64,000 bases of DNA from Achromobacter dolens (GTDB lineage Bacteria; Pseudomonadota; Gammaproteobacteria; Burkholderiales; Burkholderiaceae_B): the NCBI RefSeq assembly GCF_902859745.1, contig NZ_CADIJW010000007.1, positions 114,133-178,132 of the forward strand, read 5' to 3'. A program made the translations under genes and the position numbers. Of this stretch, positions 1-8,462 are shown in pieces. Under the pieces are notes generated by a model. That model saw only the letters and a list, made by a program, of their open reading frames with translations, had not been told where the DNA came from and did no database searches. Position 1 is the first letter of the stretch, and every line of letters starts with the position of its first letter.

Positions 1-1346
1 GTGGCCTGGCCGATGCCGAAGACCAGCCCAGGCTCTGGCGCAACCATGCAGAATTCCGAATAGGTGCGGGCGCCGTAGCCGGCCCGCGCCAGCGCCTGCA
101 CCATCAGGCGGTCGTCGATGGCGGGGTTGCGGAACCGAACCGCCAGCTTCAGGCCGCCGGCGCCGTCCGCCACCCGCAGCCAGCGCCCGCAATGCCGCGT
201 CAGCGCGCCCACCAGGTTGTCCATGCGTTCGGCGTAGACGGCGCGCATGCGGCGGATGTGGCCGCGGAAATGGCCGTCGTCCAGGAAATCCGCCAGGCCG
301 GCCTGGATGTGGATCGAGACCTCGCCCTGCCGCAGCGCCATGTCGGCCAGGCACGGCGCCACCAGCGCCGGCGGCAGGATGGCGTAGGCCACCCGCACCC
401 CTGGCGCCAGGGTCTTGGAGAACGTGCCGAGGTAGGCCACGCGCTGGCCGCTGTCGATGCCCTGCAGCGCGGCGATCGGCCGCGTGGCGTAGCGGAACTC
501 GCTGTCGTAGTCGTCCTCGATGATGAAGGCGTCGTGGCGTTGCGCCGCCTCCAGCAGCGCCAGGCGCCGCGGCAGGGTCATGGTGGCGCCGGTGGGACAC
601 TGATGCGACGGGGTCACGTAGATCAGGCGCGGCGGGCCGTCGGCGGCGCGGGCCGGATCGATGCCGGCGTCATCGCAAGGCACCGGCGCCAGCCGCGCCC
701 CGGCCCGCTGCAGCAGGGCGCGCGCTTTCGGGTAGCCCGGGTCCTCGATCCACGCCACGGGCGCCTGCGGCGTCAGCGCGACACGGGCCAGCAGATCGAT
801 CGCGGCCGCCACCGAGGGCAGGATCACCACCTGGTCAACCTGCGCCACCACGCCGCGCGCCGCGCCGACGTGCGCCAGGATCGCGCTGCGCAGGGCCGGC
901 AGGCCGGCCACCGGTCCGTAGCCCAGGTCATGCACGCGCAGCGACTTGATGCGGCCAGCGACGCAGCGCGACCAGGCCGCCGCCGGAAAGCTCCTGAGGT
1001 CGGGAATGCCGGGCTGGAACGGCAGGCTGCGCGCGGCCGGCGCCGGCGGTGACGGCGGCGGGGCGTCGAGCGGCCCCGCCAGCGGCCGCGGCTGCCGCGC
1101 CGCGACCCGGGTGCCGGAGCCGCGCACGGTCTCGATATAGCCCTCCGCGCGCAGGCGGTCATAGGCCTGCACCACGGTCGATCGGGCGACCCGCAACGCC
1201 AGCGCCAGGGCGCGGGTCGACGGCAATTTTTCGCCAGCGCCGAGCCGGCCCGCCAGCACGCGTTCGCGAATGGCCCGGCACAACTGCCCTTCGAGATCGC
1301 CCAGGGGCCGGTCCAGCACCAGCCAGGTGACGGCGGCGGATGTCAT
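1..1346 (-). CDS. MocR/PdxR-type GntR regulator with aminotransferase domain (3' end cut by window)
   Basis: About 448 codons are visible, starting at the ATG at 1346. The C-terminus lies beyond the left edge; the family usually has 450-500 residues, so only a short tail is missing. Residues 1-75 form a GntR winged helix (GEKLPSTRALA, RSTVVQAYDRL). The rest is a fold-type I aminotransferase domain with IEDDYDSEFRY and the PLP-lysine motif TFSKTLAPGVR. Members of this family sense PLP or amino compounds and control vitamin B6 or amino-acid genes, often those next door. It is divergent from the TauE/SafE permease at 1508, which is therefore a possible target. The ligand cannot be told from sequence. 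Confidence 0.9.
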   Translation of the reverse strand, partial: MTSAAVTWLVLDRPLGDLEGQLCRAIRERVLAGRLGAGEKLPSTRALALALRVARSTVVQAYDRLRAEGYIETVRGSGTRVAARQPRPLAGPLDAPPPSPPAPAARSLPFQPGIPDLRSFPAAAWSRCVAGRIKSLRVHDLGYGPVAGLPALRSAILAHVGAARGVVAQVDQVVILPSVAAAIDLLARVALTPQAPVAWIEDPGYPKARALLQRAGARLAPVPCDDAGIDPARAADGPPRLIYVTPSHQCPTGATMTLPRRLALLEAAQRHDAFIIEDDYDSEFRYATRPIAALQGIDSGQRVAYLGTFSKTLAPGVRVAYAILPPALVAPCLADMALRQGEVSIHIQAGLADFLDDGHFRGHIRRMRAVYAERMDNLVGALTRHCGRWLRVADGAGGLKLAVRFRNPAIDDRLMVQALARAGYGARTYSEFCMVAPEPGLVFGIGQA

Positions 1347-1507
1347 GGCGGAAAGCGCGGAACGGGTCTGCCGGAATTTTAGTGGCATCGACGCCAGCCG
1401 CGCCGCCCGCGCGCCACACTGGTAGGGCGGACATCGGCAAAGCGGACGGTTGCGGCGGCGGCGATCGGCGCTACAAGTATGCGCCCACCCCGCCCTCACC
1501 GCTTCGC

Positions 1508-2236
1508 ATGTCCTACGACCCGCTTCTCATCACCGGCGGTGCCCTGGCCGGCGGCCTGGTCTCCGGCCTGACCGGCTTCGGCACCGGCCTGACGGCCCTG
1601 CCGATCTGGCTGCTGACGCTGCCGCCCGCGCTGGCCTCGCCGCTGGTCATCCTCTGTTCGGTGGTCTCGCAGGTACAGACCCTGCCGTCGATCTGGCACG
1701 CCATCGACCTGCGCCGGACCGCGCCCTTCGTCGCCGGCGGCCTGCTGGGCGTCCCGGTCGGCGTGGCCATCCTGCCCCACGTGCCGCCGCGGTTGTTCCA
1801 GGGCGGCCTGGGACTGCTGCTGATGACGCTGTGCACCGTGCTGCTGCTGAACGGCCACTATCGCCTGCCACGCACCAGCCGCCTCGCCGACGGCCTGGTG
1901 GGCCTGGGCGGCGGCCTGCTGGGCGGCATCGCCGGGCTGTCCGGCCCGCTGCCGACCCTGTGGGCCGGGTTGCAGGGCTGGGGCAAGGACGAGCGGCGCG
2001 CGGTGTTCCAGTCCTTCAACCTGTCGATCCTGGCGGTGGCGCTAGTGTCGCAGGCGGTATCGGGCTATCTCACCGGCGAAGTCATGTCGCTGGCCTGGCG
2101 CGCGCTGCCCGGCACGCTCGTGGGCGCCGGGCTCGGCCGGCGCCTGTACCACCGCGTCAATGTCGAGGTGTTCAACCGCATCGTGCTGCTGGTGTTGCTG
2201 ATTGCCGGCATCCACATGCTGATCCAGGTGTTCTAA
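1508..2236 (+). CDS. TauE/SafE family membrane permease
   Basis: This is a 242-residue, almost wholly hydrophobic protein. It opens with the family's glycine-rich first helix (GGLVSGLTGFGTGL) and has a second half-repeat (GLVGLGGGLLGGIAGLSGP), matching the two-repeat fold of DUF81/TauE-SafE permeases. Members export or import sulfite, sulfoacetate and other small organic anions. The ATG at 1508 is chosen because an upstream in-frame start would add a polar, proline-rich tail and overlap the divergent regulator. It is divergent from the MocR-type gene and separated from it by about 160 bp, which suggests regulation by that protein. The substrate is unknown. Confidence 0.85.
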   Translation: MSYDPLLITGGALAGGLVSGLTGFGTGLTALPIWLLTLPPALASPLVILCSVVSQVQTLPSIWHAIDLRRTAPFVAGGLLGVPVGVAILPHVPPRLFQGGLGLLLMTLCTVLLLNGHYRLPRTSRLADGLVGLGGGLLGGIAGLSGPLPTLWAGLQGWGKDERRAVFQSFNLSILAVALVSQAVSGYLTGEVMSLAWRALPGTLVGAGLGRRLYHRVNVEVFNRIVLLVLLIAGIHMLIQVF

Positions 2237-2346
2237 CGCGCAAACCCGTTTTTCACGGGCAAGTCCGTCTACAATTCAGGAATAATTCAGGTCCGCCGAA
2301 GAGCGGGGCTCGGCGTGCCACGACGACCTGTGAAGACGGAGACACC

Positions 2347-3216
2347 ATGCAAGACCCCATCAGGATCTTTGTCGGTTGCGACCCCAACGATTGCGATCTC
2401 GAGCAGATGATGGTGCTGGACTACAGTGCCCGCAAGCATGCCTCGCGCCCCGTCGAGATCACCTGGATGCGCCTGTCGCGCGACCCGGCCAGCCCCTGGT
2501 ACTGCGATCCGGAGCGTGGCCGCGGCTGGCGCACCGAAAAATGGTCGACGCCATTCTCGGCTTTCCGCTGGGCCGTCCCCGCCGCGGCCGGCTTCCAGGG
2601 CCGCGCCTTGTACATGGACGCCGATATGCTGGTGCTGTGCGACCTGGCCGAGATCTGGGACCTGCCGCTGGACGGCGAAGCCATCGTCGCGGGCCGTCGC
2701 GACGGCGACGGCTGGCGCTCATGCGTGGCGCTGTGGGACTGCGCCCGTGCGCGCGCCCATCTGCCCACGCTCGAGGTCCTGCGCGCCAAGCGCCACGCCA
2801 ATCGCGAGATGAAGCATTACTTCGCCGACCGGCCGCACCTGGTCCAGCACCTGGACGCCCGCTACAACAGCATCGATGGCGAAAACCTGGCGCGCGACGA
2901 GATCGGCATCCTCCACTATTCCGACATGGGCACGCAGTTCTCGCACCGCTACGCGATGCCGCGCCTGCGCGCAGAGGGCCGCCAGCACTGGTTCGACGGC
3001 GAAGTGGTGACGCACGCCCGTGCCGACCTGGCCGAGCTGTTCGATCGCTACTACCAGGAAGCGCTGGCCGCCGGCCATTCGCCCGACGACTACCGCAACG
3101 ACGCGCCGTTCGGCAACGTGGTCAAGGCCTCGCAGAAGAACTACACCGGCAACCGGCCGCGTCCGGCGCGCCGCTCGTGGGTGCAGCGGCTGTGGGCCAG
3201 CGCGCTGGGCAGTTGA
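2347..3216 (+). CDS. Glycosyltransferase-like protein (GT8-like, DxD motif)
   Basis: A 289-residue soluble protein. The N-terminus (IRIFVGCDPND) and the strand YMDADMLVLCDLAEIW near residue 95 match the nucleotide-sugar site of GT8/GT-A glycosyltransferases; the D-A-D would bind metal and the sugar nucleotide. A conserved-looking HYSDMG and two late tryptophans follow. There is no signal peptide or membrane segment, so a cytoplasmic enzyme acting on a surface glycan or lipid is expected. ATG 2347 follows GAAGACGGAGACACC, which contains a good ribosome site. The next gene, 30 bp downstream, encodes a 2OG-dioxygenase-like protein, and the two may act together. Acceptor and donor are unknown. 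Confidence 0.7.
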   Translation: MQDPIRIFVGCDPNDCDLEQMMVLDYSARKHASRPVEITWMRLSRDPASPWYCDPERGRGWRTEKWSTPFSAFRWAVPAAAGFQGRALYMDADMLVLCDLAEIWDLPLDGEAIVAGRRDGDGWRSCVALWDCARARAHLPTLEVLRAKRHANREMKHYFADRPHLVQHLDARYNSIDGENLARDEIGILHYSDMGTQFSHRYAMPRLRAEGRQHWFDGEVVTHARADLAELFDRYYQEALAAGHSPDDYRNDAPFGNVVKASQKNYTGNRPRPARRSWVQRLWASALGS

Positions 3217-3246
3217 AGCCGGGCGGGTTTGGGCTCTAATAGGGCC

Positions 3247-3963
3247 ATGCCCACCGCCCCCCTCGTTTCGTATTTCTGGAGCGGCGACGCGCTGCGCAGC
3301 CGCAGCGTCGGCGCCGCCGTGCGCACCGCCACGCTCACCCTGCCCGCGCCGCCGGCGCGCCTGGTCGCCGACTGGGCGCGGGAAATCGACACCCGGCTCG
3401 AACTCGAACCCGGCGACGTCGAGCAGATGCCGCTGGCGCGCACCATGGCCCGCTGGCCCGAATACGGCGCCTGCGTGCGGGCCATGCGCGACTGGAGCGC
3501 CGCGCTCGGGCTGGGCGACCTGCTGGCCGACTGCGACATCGCGCTGATGGCCTGCCGCGGCGCCCGCTACCATCACGACGGCAATCAATACGGCGGCGCG
3601 GCCTTCTGCAATCTTTTCCTGAGCGAAGACAAGGAACTGGACCTGTTTTTTGCGCAGACCGGCCAGCGCATCGCGCTGACCCGCGGCACCGCCGTGCTGT
3701 TCGACACCTGCCAGCCGCATGGCGTGGTGCCGCGCGGCGCTCGCGCGTTCCGCGAAAGCGACTTCGCGCCGCGACCAGACCTGTCGCAACTATTCCTGAC
3801 CTGGGAATTGCCCATCGAGGACCCGCGCGTGGCCGCCGCGCTGGACATCCGTTTTGACACAGACCCGGCTGGCGCAGCCGGGCTCGCTGGGGAGCAGGTG
3901 CGGCGCGGCGGCGCACGCCTGGCCGTGCGGCCCGGCAGCGGCGATTGGGAAGCCGCCGCCTGA
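3247..3963 (+). CDS. 2-oxoglutarate/Fe(II) dioxygenase-like (prolyl-4-hydroxylase fold)
   Basis: A 238-residue soluble protein. The motif YHHDGNQYGG near residue 117 and QPHGVVPRG near residue 157 give the His-X-Asp...His facial triad of non-haem iron oxygenases. Between them lies the jelly-roll segment FCNLFLSEDKELDLFF, and a late R may bind 2-oxoglutarate. This suggests hydroxylation of a protein or small molecule. The ATG at 3247, preceded by AATAGGG, is preferred to a TTG six codons upstream. It follows the glycosyltransferase-like gene by 30 bp, so an operon is likely. It ends 4 bp from the convergent flavin monooxygenase. The substrate is unknown. Confidence 0.65.
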   Translation: MPTAPLVSYFWSGDALRSRSVGAAVRTATLTLPAPPARLVADWAREIDTRLELEPGDVEQMPLARTMARWPEYGACVRAMRDWSAALGLGDLLADCDIALMACRGARYHHDGNQYGGAAFCNLFLSEDKELDLFFAQTGQRIALTRGTAVLFDTCQPHGVVPRGARAFRESDFAPRPDLSQLFLTWELPIEDPRVAAALDIRFDTDPAGAAGLAGEQVRRGGARLAVRPGSGDWEAAA

Positions 3964-3967
3964 CGGA

Positions 3968-5122
3968 TCATGGACCGGGCCGGGCGTCATCGTGATGCGC
4001 CTCGTGTCCGTGCCACGGGGCCTGCGCCTGCGGGTTGTCGAACAGCTCGTCGAGCGACTCGATGCATTGCGTCGCCACAGCCGCCGCGCGGTCCAGTATC
4101 GCGGACTCGCTGCGGCGCTGCGCGGCGCGCCAATCGTCGCCACTGACCAGCGCCTCGGCCAGCTCCGCCGCATCCTGCATCGCCAGGTTCACGCCGACCC
4201 CTAAAGGCGGCATCACATGCGCGGCGTCGCCCACCGCGGTCAACCCCGTCCGATGGGGCCAGCGCGTGCCCGCGGGCAACGACACGATGGGCCGCACCGC
4301 CGCGATCCGGTCCGCCTCGGCAATCAGCGCCAACAATGACGGCGACCAGCCGGCAAAGCGCGCCAGCAGCGCGTCCTTGCCGATGCCCGCCAGGGCCGGG
4401 TCCGGACGGCTGCCCGCCTGCGGCCCGGTGCGCAAGGCCGCGTAGACGCGCACGGTCGCGTTGCCGTTGCGCTGCGCCACGATGCCGTTGCCGCGATGCC
4501 GGGAGAACATCGTGCCGTGCCCGACCCGGGCGGCCGCCTCGGGATGGCGGCGGTCCACATCGTGCAGCCACAACTCGACGAAAGTGACGCCGCAGTACAC
4601 CGGCTGCGCCGGCGTCAGCGCCGCGCGCACCCGCGACCAGGCCCCATCGGCGCCGATCACCAGGTCATAGGGTCCCATCTCGCCGCCGGCGCAGCGCAAG
4701 CCATGGCGCCCGTCGGCGCGAGGGATGACGTCATCTAGCCGCCGCCCCCAACGCACGGTGCCGGCGTCCAGCGGCCGCAGCAGCAACTGGCGCAGCGCCA
4801 GGCGGTCGATCTCAGGCCGCTCTCCCATCCCCGCGGCTGGAATCTCCTCGCGCAGGACCGCGCCAGTGGCGTGATGCACCAGCCGCGTTTCCTGGTCCTC
4901 GTGGCGCGCCACCGCCATGAACGCATCCAGCAGGCCTGCCTGCGCCAGGGCCCGCTGCCCCTGCCCCGGATGCAGATCGAGCGATCCGCCCTGGTCGCGC
5001 GCGTCGATCGCGGCGTCGGCCTCGAACACATCGGCGCGCCAGCCATGGCGTTGCAGGATATTGGCGAGGGTAAGGCCGGCCGGGCCGGCGCCGATGATCG
5101 CGATGGTGGGGACTTGCGGCAT
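3968..5122 (-). CDS. TetX-like FAD-dependent monooxygenase
   Basis: A 384-residue group A flavoprotein monooxygenase. Residues 6-35 hold the FAD Rossmann motif (IAIIGAGPAGLTLANIL), followed by the TetX-style segment GGSLDLHPGQGQRAL near residue 46. DLVIGADGAWSRVR is the DG motif, and GDAAHVMPPLGVGVN near residue 300 is the second FAD motif. It probably hydroxylates an aromatic or polyketide compound with NAD(P)H and O2. Tetracycline inactivation is possible from the resemblance but unproven. It is divergent from a MarR gene, and a perfect inverted repeat fills the shared promoter, so substrate-induced derepression is likely. Confidence 0.85.
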   Translation of the reverse strand: MPQVPTIAIIGAGPAGLTLANILQRHGWRADVFEADAAIDARDQGGSLDLHPGQGQRALAQAGLLDAFMAVARHEDQETRLVHHATGAVLREEIPAAGMGERPEIDRLALRQLLLRPLDAGTVRWGRRLDDVIPRADGRHGLRCAGGEMGPYDLVIGADGAWSRVRAALTPAQPVYCGVTFVELWLHDVDRRHPEAAARVGHGTMFSRHRGNGIVAQRNGNATVRVYAALRTGPQAGSRPDPALAGIGKDALLARFAGWSPSLLALIAEADRIAAVRPIVSLPAGTRWPHRTGLTAVGDAAHVMPPLGVGVNLAMQDAAELAEALVSGDDWRAAQRRSESAILDRAAAVATQCIESLDELFDNPQAQAPWHGHEAHHDDARPGP

Positions 5123-5135
5123 GACGGCCTTTCCC

Positions 5136-5184
5136 TTAATTTAATAGGCACCTATGCATAGTACATAGGTGCCTATTAAATTAA
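5136..5184. promoter_or_regulatory. Perfect 21-bp inverted repeat, probable MarR operator
   Basis: The arms 5136-5156 and 5164-5184 are exact reverse complements around a 7-nt spacer (CATAGTA). The core is TAATAGGCACCTATG facing CATAGGTGCCTATTA. It lies between the starts of the monooxygenase (5122) and the MarR gene (5195) and covers the AT-rich part of both promoters. MarR dimers bind such palindromes and block divergent promoters. That this MarR protein is the binder is inferred from position. Confidence 0.85.
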
Positions 5185-5194
5185 AAGAGGACGT

Positions 5195-5635
5195 ATGGCC
5201 ACTCCCCCCGACTGGCAGCCAGGACGGATGCCCACGCTGTTGATCCACCGCTATGCGCGGCTGATGGCGCGGCGGGTGGACGAGGAACTCAAGCCCATCG
5301 GCATCACCGCCTCGCAACTGCCGGTGCTGGTGGCCCTGAAGGACGGCGCGCGGCTGACGCAGAAAGAACTGGCGCAAGCCTGCGACGTGGAGCAACCCAG
5401 CATGGCGCAGTTGCTGACGCGCATGGAACGCGATGGACTGGTGCAACGCGAACCTTCGCCGACCGATGGCCGCAGCAGCCTGCTGTCACTGACCGCCGCC
5501 GCCCGGCGCAAGCTGGAGCCAGGGCGCGCCATCCTGCGCCGGATCGACGAGCAGGCCTGCGCCGTGCTGACGCCGGCCGAGCGCGAAGCGCTGGCCGGCA
5601 TGATGCTGCGGCTCCTGGAAGACGCCTACCAGTAG
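5195..5635 (+). CDS. MarR family transcriptional regulator
   Basis: A 146-residue winged-helix regulator. The recognition region TQKELAQACDVEQPSMAQLLTRMERDG (about residues 65-90) and the wing VQREPSPTDGRSSLLSLT are typical MarR. ATG 5195 follows AGAGG at a good distance. It is divergent from the TetX-like monooxygenase, and the palindrome at 5136-5184 is its likely operator, suggesting autoregulation and repression of the enzyme until a phenolic or antibiotic-like ligand binds. The last 10 bp overlap the convergent PRC-barrel gene. Confidence 0.9.
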   Translation: MATPPDWQPGRMPTLLIHRYARLMARRVDEELKPIGITASQLPVLVALKDGARLTQKELAQACDVEQPSMAQLLTRMERDGLVQREPSPTDGRSSLLSLTAAARRKLEPGRAILRRIDEQACAVLTPAEREALAGMMLRLLEDAYQ

Positions 5636-6024
5636 ATGTCCTGGTTGTAGTACTTGTGCAGGTCACGCGCCCAGGTCTCGTCGGCCATGCTGGGCCAGTT
5701 GTCCTTGTCGAACCCCGGCGCGTTCTTGAGCGTCTCCTTGTCGACGTTGAGCACGAAGCACTTGCGGTCGGTGTCCAGCGTCAACGCGTTCCAGGGAATG
5801 GCGAACAGTTTTTCGCCCATTCCCAGCACGCCGCCGCGCGCCAGCACCGCATAAGCCACCCGGCCGCGCGGCACGTCGATCATGATGGCCTTCACGTCCC
5901 CCAGGCTCTCGCCGGCCGCGTTGTAGACGTCGTTGCCTTCCAGGGTATTGGCGGCCATGACTTCCGGTCCAGGGCCCAGCGCCTTGGTTTTCGGCCCGCC
6001 GACGATATTCGATTGATGTTCCAT
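5626..6024 (-). CDS. PRC-barrel domain protein
   Basis: A 132-residue soluble protein with a PRC-barrel beta fold: NTLEGNDVYNAAGESLGDVKAIMIDVPRGRVAYAVL, followed by GMGEKLFAIPWNALTLD. Proteins of this small family are common in proteobacteria, often beside DUF883 and other stress genes, and their molecular role is not established. The C-terminal segment after residue 95 is tryptophan- and tyrosine-rich. It lies 62 bp downstream of the DUF883 gene on the same strand, so co-transcription is plausible. Its 3' end overlaps that of the MarR gene by 10 bp. Confidence 0.85.
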   Translation of the reverse strand: MEHQSNIVGGPKTKALGPGPEVMAANTLEGNDVYNAAGESLGDVKAIMIDVPRGRVAYAVLARGGVLGMGEKLFAIPWNALTLDTDRKCFVLNVDKETLKNAPGFDKDNWPSMADETWARDLHKYYNQDIYW

Positions 6025-6086
6025 GGTGTCGCTCCCGCGCGGTTTCCCGCGGCATGTCGTGAAATGAATCGATAAAAAAGGATCGC

Positions 6087-6392
6087 TCAGCGACGGCGCG
6101 ATTCCGCCATCAGGCAGGCGCCGGCCAGCGCGCCCACCAGCACGGCGCCGGCGATGGTCTTCCAGGCGTTTTCATGCACATAGCCATCGGTGGCGGCCGA
6201 TACCTCGCGGGCCCGCCGCCAGGCATGCCGGCCCCGCTCGCGGGCCTCGGCGCGCGCGGCGTCGAGCTGGTGCTTGAGCCGATCACGCGCCGCTTCGATC
6301 TCCGCGCCGCCGTAGCTGGCGGTGCTGCGCAGCAGATTCTCGGTTCCCGATACCAGTTCACGCAGCGTGTTGCTGCCATTTTGTGTAGCCAT
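6087..6392 (-). CDS. DUF883 (ElaB/YqjD-like) membrane-anchored protein
   Basis: A 101-residue protein. The N-terminal two-thirds is an amphipathic, coiled-coil-like helix rich in Arg, Ala and Glu (LKHQLDAARAEARERGRHAW). One C-terminal membrane helix follows (TIAGAVLVGALAGACLM, about residues 80-96) and then RRR. This is the YqjD/ElaB layout; in E. coli these inner-membrane proteins bind ribosomes in stationary phase under RpoS control. ATG 6392 has AGGAGAG upstream. It lies between the pyruvate-oxidase-like gene and the PRC-barrel gene on one strand, which suggests a stress or stationary-phase group. Confidence 0.85.
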   Translation of the reverse strand: MATQNGSNTLRELVSGTENLLRSTASYGGAEIEAARDRLKHQLDAARAEARERGRHAWRRAREVSAATDGYVHENAWKTIAGAVLVGALAGACLMAESRRR

Positions 6393-6484
6393 GACCTCTC
6401 CTTGAAAAAATGACTGCCGGACGTCGGCCGGTTCAGGCGGCGGCCGCGCCCCTCTAAACCGTTAGCAAGTCGCGTGCCGCGCGC

Positions 6485-8254
6485 TCAGCCAGCCCACCAT
6501 TGCTTGAGCGTGGCGCGCAGCGCCGCGGCGCCGGCGCCATCGCTTTCCTTGCCCAGCGCGGCCAGGTAGGCGCGCGCCTGCTTGAGCGACACGTGGGGCG
6601 GCAGCGGCGGTATCTCCGGATCGGTCACCACTTCCAGCACGACCGGCCGCCCCGCCGCCAGGGCCTGGTCCCAGGCCGGTCTGACCTGATCCGGCGCGGT
6701 CACGCGAATGCCTTCCAGGCCAAGCAGGCGGCCATAGTCGGCATAGGAGAACTGCGGCAGCCACTGCGAATCGGCAAAGCGCGGATCTCCGCCCATGACA
6801 CGCTGCTCCCACGTCACCAGATTGAGATCGCCGTTGTTGAGCACCATCACCACCAGCGTTGGATTGCTCCATTCATGCCAGCGGTGGGCGATGGTGATGA
6901 GCTCGTTGATGCCCAGCATCTGCATCGCGCCGTCGCCCACCAGCGCGATCACAGGACGGCTGGGATAGGCCAGCTTGGCCGCCACGGCGTATGGCACGCC
7001 GCAGCCCATGCTCGCCAGGCCTCCCGATACCGAGCCCATCATGCCTTCGCGCAACTGCACGTCGCGCGCGTACCAATTGGCCGCCGAGCCGGAGTCGCAG
7101 GTGACAATGCAGTCCGTTGGCAGACGCTCGGACAATTCCAGGAAAGGCAACTGCGGGTTGACCGGATTGGCCGCGACCGACGCCCGCGCGTGCACCTTTT
7201 CGCGCCACCGTTCCACCCGCTTTTCGATGTGGCCGCGCCATTGGTCGGCGGCCTTGGGCCGCAGCAGGGGCAGCAGCGCTTCCAGCGTCAGCCGGGCGTC
7301 GCCGACCAGCCCGACCTCGGCGGGATAGCGCAGGCTCAACTGGCGTCCGTCCAGGTCGATCTGCACGCAACGCGCCTGCCCTTCGCGCGGCAGGAATTCG
7401 GCGTAGGGAAACGAGGTGCCCACCATCAGCAGGGTGTCGCATTCGTTCATCATTTCCCAACTGGGCTGGGTGCCCAGCAGGCCGATGGCGCCGGTAACGT
7501 ATGGCAATGCATCCGGCAGCACCGCCTTGCCCAGCAGCGCCTTGGCCACGCCCGCGCCCAGGCGCTCGGCCACCGCCCGGACTTCGTTGCCTGCCGCCAG
7601 CGCGCCCGCGCCCACCAGCATCGCCACCCGCTCGCCGCGATTGAGGATGTCCGCCGCGTTCTCGAGCGCGGCAGCCGGGGGCACGGACGCGTGCGAGGTG
7701 ACGCCGATGCCGGTGTGCACCGTGCCGTGCTCGCGCGGCGGCGCGGGCACGGCTTCGAGATCCTGCACGTCGTTCGGAAAGATCAGGCAGGTGACGCTGC
7801 GCCGTTCCATGGCGATGCGCATGGCGCGGTCGACCATGTGCCGCGCCTGCAGCGGCGAGGTCACCATGTGCACGAAATCGTGCGCCACGTCCTTGAACAG
7901 ATTGGCGAGGTCCACCTCCTGCTGGTAGTCGCCGCCCAGCGCGCTGCGAGCCTGCTGGCCCACGATCGCCACCACCGGCTGATGGTCCATCTTGGCGTCG
8001 TACAGACCGTTGAGCAGGTGGATCGCTCCGGGTCCGGAGGTGGCCATGCAGACCCCGACCTGCCCGGTGAACTTGGCGTGGGCGCACGCCATGAAGGCCG
8101 CGGCTTCCTCGTGCCGGGCCTGCACGAATTGCAGCGCCTGGTTGCGGCCGAAGGCGCCGATCAGTCCATTGATGCCGTCCCCTGGATAGCCATAGATGCG
8201 TTGCACGCCCCACTGGCCGAGGCGGTCCAGCACGAAGTCGGATACGGTTTGCAC
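6485..8254 (-). CDS. Thiamine-pyrophosphate enzyme, pyruvate oxidase (PoxB)-like
   Basis: A 589-residue three-domain ThDP enzyme. The N-terminal Pyr domain has YGYPGDGINGLIGAF and the activating glutamate in RHEEAAAFMA. The middle domain has MLVGAGALAAGNEV. The C-terminal PP domain has the ThDP/Mg motif GDGAMQMLG...LNNGDLN. Members decarboxylate 2-oxoacids; PoxB makes acetate from pyruvate in stationary phase. The start is a GTG at 8254 with AGGAGA just upstream; an in-frame extension further upstream lacks homology-like sequence. It lies upstream of the DUF883 and PRC genes on the same strand. The exact substrate, and whether it binds FAD, cannot be stated. Confidence 0.85.
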   Translation of the reverse strand: MQTVSDFVLDRLGQWGVQRIYGYPGDGINGLIGAFGRNQALQFVQARHEEAAAFMACAHAKFTGQVGVCMATSGPGAIHLLNGLYDAKMDHQPVVAIVGQQARSALGGDYQQEVDLANLFKDVAHDFVHMVTSPLQARHMVDRAMRIAMERRSVTCLIFPNDVQDLEAVPAPPREHGTVHTGIGVTSHASVPPAAALENAADILNRGERVAMLVGAGALAAGNEVRAVAERLGAGVAKALLGKAVLPDALPYVTGAIGLLGTQPSWEMMNECDTLLMVGTSFPYAEFLPREGQARCVQIDLDGRQLSLRYPAEVGLVGDARLTLEALLPLLRPKAADQWRGHIEKRVERWREKVHARASVAANPVNPQLPFLELSERLPTDCIVTCDSGSAANWYARDVQLREGMMGSVSGGLASMGCGVPYAVAAKLAYPSRPVIALVGDGAMQMLGINELITIAHRWHEWSNPTLVVMVLNNGDLNLVTWEQRVMGGDPRFADSQWLPQFSYADYGRLLGLEGIRVTAPDQVRPAWDQALAAGRPVVLEVVTDPEIPPLPPHVSLKQARAYLAALGKESDGAGAAALRATLKQWWAG

Positions 8255-8462
8255 GGGGGTTCTCCTTGCGATTGCGATGATGCAATCACCCGCCTGCGCA
8301 ATTGCCGTTCCCTCCCCCCGGCCCCCGGCGCGGTGGCGGCGGACAGGCCTCCCATGGCATCCCTTACAAGGACCGGTAATTAACGGCCCCCGCGCCGGGC
8401 CCGACCAACGCTTCGTTCGGGCTGCCGGCGGCTTGAGCGTCACCGGGAGGTTGGCGCGGCCT

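Noticed and set aside
3229-3246. TTG start six codons upstream of the 2OG-dioxygenase ATG
   Set aside because: The ATG at 3247 has a better-placed purine-rich ribosome site and gives the more natural N-terminus.
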